Made by a program: the position numbers and the translations under genes. A model generated the notes under the pieces. It saw nothing but the letters and a program-made list of their open reading frames with translations. It was not told the origin of the DNA and made no database searches. A stretch of 64,000 bases of DNA, from contig NZ_UFWZ01000001.1 of NCBI RefSeq assembly GCF_900461105.1, positions 2,232,001-2,296,000 of the forward strand. Direction: 5' to 3'. This DNA comes from Clostridium putrefaciens (GTDB lineage: Bacteria; Bacillota; Clostridia; Clostridiales; Clostridiaceae). Below, piece after piece: positions 1 to 6,889 of the stretch (position 1 is its first letter; each line of letters starts with the position of its first letter).

Positions 1-498
1 ATGTTTAGAATAGGCTTCTGCTGATAACACTTGATAAAAGCTATTTGTAGGTGCATAAATTATTCTCTTTTGAGATGCTAAAATTTTAACTCTTTTACTA
101 AGTGCAGGGCACATACGCACCATATCAGCAGCTATTTCAAATACTATAGACGCTTGCTGACGATCAGCTGCACAGCCATAAACTTCGGCCCTTTCTTCAA
201 AATCACCACAACATAAAAGAAGTGCAACTGCGGCTGCAAGTTCTGACTTGCCTTGCTTTTTAGGGATTTCGATATAAGCGGTATTAAATTGTCTATAACC
301 ATTGGGTTTTAGTGTTCCAAAAATATCTCTTATAATCTTTTCCTGCCAATCTATAAGTTCAAATTTTTTACCTGACCATGTACCTTTTGTATGACAAAGG
401 GCTTCAATAAAGGCAACAGCATAATCTGCGTGTTCTTTGCTGTATATGCTACCCTTTGCCTTAAACTTAGTTTTAGTGTACTTCTTTAATTTTCTCAT
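1..498 (-). CDS. Phage terminase large subunit, N-terminal part (runs off the left edge)
   Basis: The 166 visible codons are the start of a large terminase, the ATPase-nuclease that pumps DNA into the capsid. The ATPase region shows the deviant Walker A stretch PKKQGKSE near residue 97, preceded by the typical DWQEKIIRDIFG segment. The start at 498 has a strong GGAGGTGA ribosome binding site 6-7 bases upstream. The nuclease domain lies outside the window. A terminator sits just upstream, so this gene may begin its own transcript toward the portal and capsid genes expected further left. The family call is firm; the exact subfamily is not. Confidence 0.9.
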   Translation of the reverse strand, partial: MRKLKKYTKTKFKAKGSIYSKEHADYAVAFIEALCHTKGTWSGKKFELIDWQEKIIRDIFGTLKPNGYRQFNTAYIEIPKKQGKSELAAAVALLLCCGDFEERAEVYGCAADRQQASIVFEIAADMVRMCPALSKRVKILASQKRIIYAPTNSFYQVLSAEAYSKH

Positions 499-525
499 AA
501 GCTGTCACCTCCTTTCCTTAAATTT

Positions 526-549
526 AAAAAAGACTACAATTAAGTAGCC
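526..549 (-). terminator. Rho-independent terminator before terL
   Basis: On the minus strand GGCTAC-TTAATT-GTAGTC forms a 6-bp stem (one G-U pair) followed by six T. A second small hairpin, CAACCC/GGGTTG at 562-580, precedes it. Together they lie between the DUF5049 gene and terL and could separate the early/packaging transcript from the structural one, or act as an attenuator. Confidence 0.55.
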
Positions 550-584
550 TGTAACTAAGAACAACCCCTTTTAAGGGTTGCCCA

Positions 585-758
585 TTACTTTCCTGTAAAA
601 ATAAACCTTATATACTCTTCCTCATACTCTTCAATGAAAGCTATTAATTCATGAAATCCCATCTCCGATGCAATTTTATTCACCATAGAGAGGTCAAACA
701 TATTGGTAAGTGAAGTATCCCTAATAGCTAGTATTTGTTCTTTAATCTTATGCGTCAT
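585..758 (-). CDS. DUF5049 family small phage protein
   Basis: A 57-residue protein starting MTHKIKEQILAIRDT and ending FIFTGK. The motif order (KEQILAIRDTxxTNMFD, then MGFxELxxFIEE) matches the DUF5049 family of small proteins encoded next to phage terminase genes. Function is unknown. The ATG at 758 lies two bases beyond the stop codon of the DUF4314 gene, so the two are probably translationally coupled. Confidence 0.8.
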   Translation of the reverse strand: MTHKIKEQILAIRDTSLTNMFDLSMVNKIASEMGFHELIAFIEEYEEEYIRFIFTGK

Positions 759-759
759 G

Positions 760-987
760 TTACTCTACCTCAATTTTGCTACAGCTATCTTCACCATAAA
801 TAACGTTCAATCCACTACCATTATCCCATTTAACTAAAATACTACCTGCATCATCAACACCTTTTACTGTACCTTTTGTTCCTATTGGTGGTGCTTGGAC
901 ATCATCCATCTTCACAAGTTCTATCCTTGTACCTATTGGGTATTGTTTTCTTAGCATTTCAACTCTTTCTTTACTTGGAAACTTCAT
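760..987 (-). CDS. DUF4314 family phage protein
   Basis: A 75-residue protein beginning MKFPSKERVEMLRKQYPIG. The segment GTRIELVKMDDVQAPPIGTK followed by GTVKGVDDAGSILVKWDNG is characteristic of DUF4314, a small SH3-like beta protein common in Firmicute prophages. I chose the ATG at 987 because GGGAGGT lies 7-8 bases upstream; a longer upstream reading lacks a ribosome binding site and overlaps the preceding gene out of frame. The start overlaps the end of the upstream gene by 17 bp. Function is unknown. Confidence 0.8.
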   Translation of the reverse strand: MKFPSKERVEMLRKQYPIGTRIELVKMDDVQAPPIGTKGTVKGVDDAGSILVKWDNGSGLNVIYGEDSCSKIEVE

Positions 988-1654
988 TCTTAGTACCTCC
1001 CTTAAAAGCTGATGACCCAGAAAAATTCTGAAGGAGAATTTTACGTTCTTCTTTGTATTCTTCTCCAATGAAACCTAGGCGAAGAAGGAAACAGCGGAAT
1101 GCGTATTTCTCATTTTCTACTTCCTTTTTCTTTGAACTAATGCGTTTCTGGTTTCTTGCCATTTCACAAATTGCAGTAACAAAATGGGTATAAGCTTTTA
1201 CTGTATTACTGTCTTGCTCTCCATGAAACCAAGGAAACCTAATTCTTTCTTCAGCTTTCTCAATCGGCAAACTATCTGTAGCTAATGCCTTTTTAATAAG
1301 GTCTGCTTTTACTTCCACTAACTTTTCCAGGTTATCAAATGAGTCTTCCGTAAATAATTCAATTGACATTTCTACAACTAAACTATCTACTGTAGTTTCT
1401 AGCATTTCATTTTCAGCTACTGGTGCCTCTGAAATAAAACCTTCTTTCTCTAAAGCTTTAAGCAAAGCCTCAACTTTTTCTTTCTCTACTTGATCATCAA
1501 AAGATATGCAGCCATCTTTGCCTACAACAATATCTCCAACCTCGTAAGCCATACTAGGCATTCCTAGGTATCTTGGCCTACATTCTAATATTGCTGCAAT
1601 GGCAACAACTAGTGACTTGCGCTCTTCTCCTGTTACATTAAATTTAACTTCCAC
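971..1654 (-). CDS. Phage virulence-related-family protein
   Basis: A 227-residue protein with a GTG start (AAGGAGG about 9 bases upstream). The N-terminal segment MEVKFNVTGEERKSLVVAIA, then a short Tyr/Gly-containing linker and an acidic region, resembles prophage proteins often labelled 'virulence-related' on weak historical grounds. The C-terminal part (about residues 145-227) is rich in Lys/Glu helices and contains FPWFHGE. No catalytic motif is visible. It sits between the methyltransferase and DUF4314 genes in the packaging cluster, its usual location. I would not infer any role in virulence. Confidence 0.6.
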   Translation of the reverse strand: MEVKFNVTGEERKSLVVAIAAILECRPRYLGMPSMAYEVGDIVVGKDGCISFDDQVEKEKVEALLKALEKEGFISEAPVAENEMLETTVDSLVVEMSIELFTEDSFDNLEKLVEVKADLIKKALATDSLPIEKAEERIRFPWFHGEQDSNTVKAYTHFVTAICEMARNQKRISSKKKEVENEKYAFRCFLLRLGFIGEEYKEERKILLQNFSGSSAFKGGTKNEVSK

Positions 1655-1742
1655 TTTTAAGTACCTCCTTATTTTTTGGTACTTACATATATCACTCTAA
1701 AAGGTATAAGTATCAAGTCCTTTAACCAGAATAATGTGATTC

Positions 1743-3002
1743 TTAAGAAGTAACTTCCTCATCTTTAACCATCTCATTATAAGGCAACTTCTTACCATCT
1801 CTTATTAAAAACACACCTTCATCACTTGAAACCTGTTCGATGTATCTTTTTACAATAACATCACAGAATTTTTCATCAAGTTCAATGGTACAACAGATTC
1901 TATCAGTTTGCTCACAAGCTATAAGCGTTGAACCACTTCCACCAAATGGGTCTAAAACTATTGAGTTTGTTAAACTTGAATTTTGAATTGGATAAGCTAT
2001 AAGAGCCACAGGTTTCATTGTTGGATGATCTGCATTTTTGCTTGGTCTATCAAATTCCCATATTGTTGTCTGTTTTCTATCTGAGTACCATTGATGTTTA
2101 CCTGATTTCTTCCATCCAAATAAAACTGGTTCATGTTGCCACTGGTAAGGACTTCTGCCTAATACAAGACTTTGTTTCTTCCAAATGCATGTACCACTTA
2201 AATAAAATCCAGCATCTGCAAATGCTTTTCTAAAGTTAAATCCTTCTGTATCTGCATGAAAAACATATATAGATCCATCATTTGCAAGAACCTTTTCCAT
2301 ATTGCTAAGGCTATCAAAAAGGAAATTTAAAAAAGCATCTGCTGAAAGATTATCATTTTGTATCTTTCCTGCAGTGCCTTCGTATTTTACATTATAAGGT
2401 GGGTCTGTAACTATTAAGTTTGCCTTTTTCCCCTCCATCAATCTTTCATAGGTTTCTGATTTTGTGCTGTCTCCACAAATAAGTGTATGCCTTCCTAGAA
2501 TCCACACATCGCCTTGCTTTGAGAATGTAGGCTTTTTCAATTCTTCATCAACATCAAAGTTATCTTCTTGAACATCTTCAGCAGAATTTAAAAGCATATT
2601 TAATTCAGCTGCCTCAAACCCTAAGAGGTCAACATCAAAATCTAGTTCCATTAAACTTTCAAGTTCTATAGATAATAAATCTTTATCCCATCCTGCATCT
2701 TCTGCAAGTCTATTATCTGCAATAATATAAGCTTTCTTTTGTGCCTCGGTTAAGTGGTCTACAAATACACAAGGTACAGTTTTCATTCCATCTTCTTTAG
2801 CTGCTAGAACTCTTCCATGACCTGCTATAATATTAAAAGCTCTATCGATTAAAATCGGATTTACAAAACCAAATTCTCTAAGGCTTGATTGTAATTTCTT
2901 TATTTGCTTTTCATTATGAGTTCTTGAATTATTGGCATATGGTACAAGTTTTGATATTTCTACTTGTTGCATTTCCTCAGTAAATTTATTTTCCCTATCC
3001 AA
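1743..3002 (-). CDS. ParB-domain/DNA methyltransferase fusion
   Basis: A 419-residue two-domain protein. Residues about 12-110 are a ParB/Srx-like domain (VPYANNSRTHNEKQI, VNPILIDRAFNIIAGHGR). The C-terminal part is an N4/N6 amino-methyltransferase with the catalytic DPPY (about residue 200) before the AdoMet motif DPFGGSGST (about 355), the beta-class order. It is typical of phage packaging clusters and probably protects phage DNA from host restriction. The start is TTG at 3002, supported by AGGGGG seven bases upstream; an ATG ten codons later lacks such a site. It begins one base after the stop of the small upstream gene. No cognate restriction gene is adjacent. Confidence 0.9.
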   Translation of the reverse strand: MDRENKFTEEMQQVEISKLVPYANNSRTHNEKQIKKLQSSLREFGFVNPILIDRAFNIIAGHGRVLAAKEDGMKTVPCVFVDHLTEAQKKAYIIADNRLAEDAGWDKDLLSIELESLMELDFDVDLLGFEAAELNMLLNSAEDVQEDNFDVDEELKKPTFSKQGDVWILGRHTLICGDSTKSETYERLMEGKKANLIVTDPPYNVKYEGTAGKIQNDNLSADAFLNFLFDSLSNMEKVLANDGSIYVFHADTEGFNFRKAFADAGFYLSGTCIWKKQSLVLGRSPYQWQHEPVLFGWKKSGKHQWYSDRKQTTIWEFDRPSKNADHPTMKPVALIAYPIQNSSLTNSIVLDPFGGSGSTLIACEQTDRICCTIELDEKFCDVIVKRYIEQVSSDEGVFLIRDGKKLPYNEMVKDEEVTS

Positions 3003-3003
3003 A

Positions 3004-3153
3004 CTAATACCCCCTTTGTAATATTTTTATAAGTCCTTTATTTGCACCATCAACATCGCCTGCTACTACTTGCCCTTTTAAGGTTTTATATTGTTGCTTA
3101 GTTAATACATTTTTATTTTGATTAAGTTGCTTCATAAAAATTTGTTTCTCCAT
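3004..3153 (-). CDS. Small phage protein (49 aa)
   Basis: The 49-codon reading frame starts MEKQIFMKQLNQNKNVLTKQ and ends KILQRGY. It fits exactly between the small terminase (start of frame two bases from that gene's stop) and the methyltransferase. The pattern TKQQYKTLKGQVVAGDVDGA resembles a short helical protein found at this place in related prophages. It has no recognisable domain. Tight packing between two sure genes and an AAGGGA ribosome binding site support its reality. Confidence 0.65.
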   Translation of the reverse strand: MEKQIFMKQLNQNKNVLTKQQYKTLKGQVVAGDVDGANKGLIKILQRGY

Positions 3154-3155
3154 TT

Positions 3156-3734
3156 TTATCTTCCCTTTCTCCCCGATAAAAGTGCCTCCATAATGTCATC
3201 TTGAGGATCCCCAACAAATGCTGTAGTACAGTTTTGTTTAACAATATCAAAAATTTCATACCACAATAAATTAGCTTGCTTTAAAAAAGATTGGCTCATC
3301 TGTACAAAAGGACTTGCTATAGCTCCACCTGTTGTAGGGTGTTTTCCTAAAAGTCCATAAGTGCTTATGGCTTCCTCACATTGGATATACCTTGTAAATG
3401 CCTGAGCATAAGATTCTATAAGTCTTGGATTAATAAACTTCTCACATCCTCTATCTTTTAGCCACTTCCAAGTTTCAGCAAATAACAAATCTGCTCCAAG
3501 TAATTTACCATCTCTTTGCTTTGCACTAAGGTAGTCACTTGGTGATGGCATATCTCGACCATTTAAATTTTCAGCACCATCTAAATCACTAGCTTCCAGA
3601 ATTGTTTCTGGCTGTAGGTTTGGTACTTCTAATATTTTTGCTGCTTTACCTTTTGTTATTTTATCTGAAAGAGGTATTTGCTTATCACCTGCACGAACTC
3701 GTCTGCCACCTCTATTTGTACCGTCCTTGGCCAT
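3156..3734 (-). CDS. Phage terminase small subunit (P27-like)
   Basis: A 192-residue protein beginning MAKDGTNRGGRRVRAG. Middle and C-terminal segments (LFAETWKWLKDRGCEKFINP, QAFTRYIQCEEAISTYGL, SPFVQMSQSFLKQANLLWYEIFDIV) fit the P27-like small terminase, which binds the packaging site and hands DNA to the large subunit. The basic N-terminus would be the DNA-binding part. It lies directly downstream of the HNH endonuclease gene, the usual arrangement in cos-type phages. The ribosome binding site AAAGGAG is well placed. Confidence 0.85.
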   Translation of the reverse strand: MAKDGTNRGGRRVRAGDKQIPLSDKITKGKAAKILEVPNLQPETILEASDLDGAENLNGRDMPSPSDYLSAKQRDGKLLGADLLFAETWKWLKDRGCEKFINPRLIESYAQAFTRYIQCEEAISTYGLLGKHPTTGGAIASPFVQMSQSFLKQANLLWYEIFDIVKQNCTTAFVGDPQDDIMEALLSGRKGR

Positions 3735-3862
3735 ATTTTCTACTCCTTTCTTAGCCCCAAGTGGTTAATACCCCCTTTGAACTGCGGTTTTTGTGCGTGT
3801 GACCCCCTGCCCGTTCCCCAGTGGGTTAGTTGTAGAGATCAAGACCGCCCCTCCCTGGTGCA
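3735..3862 (-). other. G-rich gap between HNH and small terminase genes; possible cos/packaging site
   Basis: This 128-bp non-coding segment is much richer in G/C than its surroundings, with several G runs on the minus strand (for example GGGAGGGGCGG and GGCAGGGGGTC). In phages that package through cos ends, the site is often here, between or beside the HNH endonuclease and terminase genes. That role is inferred from position and composition only. Confidence 0.35.
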
Positions 3863-4222
3863 TCACCTTCTGTTCCACCTATCACCATCCCTTGCAGTAA
3901 TAGCAGAGTGACAAGACTTACATAAAGCCATTAGATTACTCCTGTTATGTGTTCCTCCACGTGACAAGGGAAGTATGTGATGTACTTCCTCAGCCTTTGT
4001 TAGTCTTCCACCTCTTTCACATTCCTGACACAAAGGATACTGTGAGATGTAGCTATCACGGATTCTCTTCCACGCTCTACCATACCTACGGCGTGCAACT
4101 GGGTCACGACCATACTTCTCGTAGCGTTTGTTATCTATCTTTTCATGTTCCTCACAGAATCTACCCTCTGTTAAGTTAGGACAACTAGGAAAGGAACATG
4201 GTCTTTTAGGCTTTCTTGGCAT
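3863..4222 (-). CDS. HNH endonuclease (phage packaging type)
   Basis: A 119-residue protein starting MPRKPKRPCSFPSCP. The Zn-binding CxxC pairs are visible (CSFPSC, CEEH, CQEC, CKSC) and the HNH core reads VHHILPLSRGGTHNRSNLMALCKSCH. Such enzymes cooperate with the terminase in cutting concatemeric DNA at cos. I moved the start to the ATG at 4222, which has GGAGGTG 7 bases upstream. It lies directly upstream of the small terminase gene in transcription order. Confidence 0.88.
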   Translation of the reverse strand: MPRKPKRPCSFPSCPNLTEGRFCEEHEKIDNKRYEKYGRDPVARRRYGRAWKRIRDSYISQYPLCQECERGGRLTKAEEVHHILPLSRGGTHNRSNLMALCKSCHSAITARDGDRWNRR

Positions 4223-4341
4223 TACATTCACCTCCAGTTTTTGGGCATAATAAAAACCCTGCAGGTGCAATCCCACAAGGCTCGTTTTATTTTTTCTCTA
4301 TTATAATACTATCATAATGTCTTACTGTCTTTCTCTGTACT

Positions 4342-4758
4342 TTACTGTAATGTTTTAGGTACAACCACATAATTTAGTGCTTTCTTATGTACCTTAAATA
4401 CATTATCAATACTGTAGTTCATATCAACGGCAATTTGCTCCCACTGCATAAAGCACAAGTAACGCTTTTCTAAAAGAGTTTGATACTCTGGGTTTTGAAT
4501 TGCTTTTATGGTTCTTACAATCTCATGTTTCAAATCCACTAATTTATCAATGTCTTGGTTAATCTCTGCCTGCAAATCAATAATCTTTTCCACAGCGTTA
4601 GCCATAGTAGAAACTGCACGGTTCGGATTACGGGGCATATCCGATATCGTGGTTGTTGCTTTTGTAGCAAGGTCATTTAAGGATGCTACCTGTTCAATCT
4701 TGCTATTTATTCTTTGGTCAAGACGATATGCTTGACTTAAATATTCTTTAGCCCTCAT
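4342..4758 (-). CDS. DUF1492/ArpU-like phage transcriptional regulator
   Basis: A 138-residue helical protein. The C-terminal third (TLLEKRYLCFMQWEQIAVDM followed by NYSIDNVFKVHKKAL) resembles the sigma-70 region 4-like helix-turn-helix of DUF1492/ArpU proteins, which switch on late phage genes. Its place before the packaging and structural genes fits that role. The ATG at 4758 has GAGGTG 8 bases upstream; a GTG two codons earlier is too close to that site. The gene begins a few bases beyond the end of the upstream small gene. Confidence 0.7.
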   Translation of the reverse strand: MRAKEYLSQAYRLDQRINSKIEQVASLNDLATKATTTISDMPRNPNRAVSTMANAVEKIIDLQAEINQDIDKLVDLKHEIVRTIKAIQNPEYQTLLEKRYLCFMQWEQIAVDMNYSIDNVFKVHKKALNYVVVPKTLQ

Positions 4759-4763
4759 ACTCA

Positions 4764-5015
4764 CTACACCTCATCCCTTAATTCTTTAATCAGCATATTT
4801 CCATCAATAGTTGTTAATTCCGAATACCACTTTGAACGAAAGAAGCGTTCCACATTAGATTTCACTTTATTCCCCTCAACGCTATAAGGGTATTTTTTTA
4901 GTGCCTTTAAAGCACTCCTATAATCCTTTACAGCTTGTAGAATTATAGCATTTGCCAGATTAGAAATTCCATCCTCGTTAGTAGTGGGTTGGACTTGCAT
5001 ATCATTTTTATACAT
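4764..5015 (-). CDS. Conserved hypothetical phage protein (83 aa)
   Basis: An 83-residue helical protein. The middle (AIILQAVKDYRSALKALKKY) and the end (VERFFRSKWYSELTTIDG, then LIKELRDEV) form a pattern common in small Firmicute prophage proteins between the helicase and the late regulator. No function is known. Its stop overlaps the region of the next gene's ribosome binding site, implying coupled translation. GGAGGTAC lies before the ATG. Confidence 0.65.
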   Translation of the reverse strand: MYKNDMQVQPTTNEDGISNLANAIILQAVKDYRSALKALKKYPYSVEGNKVKSNVERFFRSKWYSELTTIDGNMLIKELRDEV

Positions 5016-5073
5016 AAGCAGTACCTCCGAATAAAAAATTTTTTTCCTTGGATTGACCCTAATTGTCTTAGCT

Positions 5074-6418
5074 TTACAGATTTGCCTTTACAGCATCAAT
5101 TAAAGCTGATTGTATTTTTTCTTTTTTATTAAGGGATCTAATTATTTGCTCATCCATAGTTCCTTTAGCAATAATATGATGAATAACCACTGTTTCATTT
5201 TGCCCTTGTCTCCAAAGCCTCGCATTTGTTTGCTGGTAAAGTTCTAAACTCCAAGTAAGACCAAACCATATAAGAGTTGAACCTCCAGCTTGAAGATTAA
5301 GTCCATGTCCTGCAGATGCCGGATGAATTAAAGCTACTTCTATTTCTCCATTATTCCAATCCGTTATATCCTTTGAAGTTTGTATTTCACGAACCTTAAA
5401 CTTCTTTTTAATTCTTTCTAAATCATGCTTAAACCAATAAGCTACAAGTACTGGTTTACCATTTGCCGATTCAATTAAATCTTCAAGAGCATCTAGCTTT
5501 CCATCATGTATTTCACAAACCCTTTTATCTTCACCATACACTGCACCATTGGCCATTTGGCAAAGTTTATTTGATAAAGCTGCAGCATTTACAGCATCTA
5601 TTTCTTCACCCTTAATGGATAATACTAAATCCTTTTTTAAACTGTCATATAACTTTTGTTCTTTTTCAGAAAGAGTTATAAAAACTTCGTTTATGATGCA
5701 CTCTGGCATTTTTAAGTAGTCAGTGCTTTTCATGGATATGGTGATATCTGAAATAAGACGATAAATTTCATCCTCTGCTCCAACTTTTGGTTTATAACTA
5801 AATATCATCTGATTATTTCTTTTATCTGGGTTAAAGAAATTATTTCTATACTGAGTTACAAATCTTCCTAACCTTTCACCCATATCAAGGATCCTAAACT
5901 CTGCCCATAAATCCATAAGTCCATTACTACTTGGAGTTCCTGTAAGTCCTACAATACGTTTTACCTTAGGTCTTACTTTTAATAAACCTTTAAACCTCTT
6001 TGCTCCATAGGACTTAAAGGAGGATAACTCATCAATCACAACCATATCATAGTCAAATGGCATACCACTTTGGTTTATAAGCCAATCCACATTTTCACGG
6101 TTTATGAGATAAATATTTACTTTTTGCATTAGTGCTGATTTTCTTTGTGTTTCACTACCTACAACTACTGAATAAGTAAGTCCATTAAGGTGCTCCCACT
6201 TTTGAATTTCAATAGGCCAGGTATCTCTAACAACTCTTAAAGGACCAATAACTAAAACCTTTGAGACTTCAAAGCTATCAAGGCAAAGGTCAAATATTGA
6301 GGTTAGAGTTATAACGGTTTTATCAACCGAGGCCCATATCAAGAAATACAGCAGTGATAGGTTTCTGATTTATATAATCAATTGCATATTGCTGATAATC
6401 ATGTGGTATGAACTTCAT
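5074..6418 (-). pseudogene. SNF2-like phage DNA helicase, frameshifted in Walker A
   Basis: The gene should start at the ATG at 6418 (MKFIPHDYQQYAIDYINQKP...) and encode a DEAD/SNF2-family helicase of about 450 residues. The frame runs to DMGLG and then hits TGA at 6325-6323. The coding sequence resumes in another frame at KTVITLTSIFDLCL. Deleting four bases (TTGA on the coding strand, within 6322-6326) rejoins GLG-KT, the Walker A motif. Downstream, VVIDELSSFK (DEAD-like box), GLTGTPSSNG and the helicase C-terminal NARLWRQGQ are intact. A TTG-initiated fragment from 6342 would lack the Walker A glycines. The start overlaps the VRR-NUC stop as ATGA. Either a real mutation or a sequencing error. 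Confidence 0.88.
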
Positions 6419-6702
6419 TTGGCATCACCTCCAATCTTATCAAGAATCCATCCAATCTGTTCTATCTCATCAAGGACAAATACCTGAAATCCTAAGCCTC
6501 GAAGCAATTTATGTCTTGCAAGCTGAAGGGGTCTCGCCTTTTTCCCTGGAGCCTTTACCTCTACAAACCCAACCTTTCCATCTGGCAGTAATACCAAACG
6601 GTCCGGTATCCCGTCAAATCCAGGTGACGTGAACTTAGGACAGATGCCTCCATGCTTTTTAACTTCCATTACTAACTTCTTTTCTATAACTTTTTCTCTC
6701 AT
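6415..6702 (-). CDS. VRR-NUC domain nuclease
   Basis: A 95-residue protein made of one VRR-NUC domain, a PD-(D/E)xK-fold nuclease associated with phage replication and repair. The visible core is KHGGICPKFTSPGFDGIPDR followed by GFVEVKAPGKKARPLQ, giving the D...ExK catalytic pattern, then LARHKLLRGLGFQVFVLD. I chose the ATG at 6702 (GGAGG 6 bases upstream). It overlaps the helicase start by four bases, and nuclease plus SNF2 helicase is a standard pair in Clostridial prophages. Confidence 0.88.
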   Translation of the reverse strand: MREKVIEKKLVMEVKKHGGICPKFTSPGFDGIPDRLVLLPDGKVGFVEVKAPGKKARPLQLARHKLLRGLGFQVFVLDEIEQIGWILDKIGGDAK

Positions 6703-6889
6703 GCTAACCTCCATCAAAAATAACGTTATGCATGTCGTCAAGGTCATATCCTAAACTCTTCTTATAGGATATTTTATGTTTTTGCTATAGGGACTTTCTA
6801 TATATGACCTTACTAGACCTGCATATCTATAAATTCATTACTTAAGAAAAGTTTGGTTTTTGACCTTTCTGACCTGCACATTATGCTAT

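Noticed and set aside
971-1654. Role in virulence suggested by the family label
   Set aside because: The label is historical; the gene lies in a phage packaging cluster and shows no toxin or adhesin features.
6323-6325. In-frame TGA in the phage helicase as a selenocysteine codon
   Set aside because: A second stop codon (TAA) follows at once and the downstream homology is in another frame; a 4-base insertion explains it. Known helicases have Gly-Lys here, not Sec.
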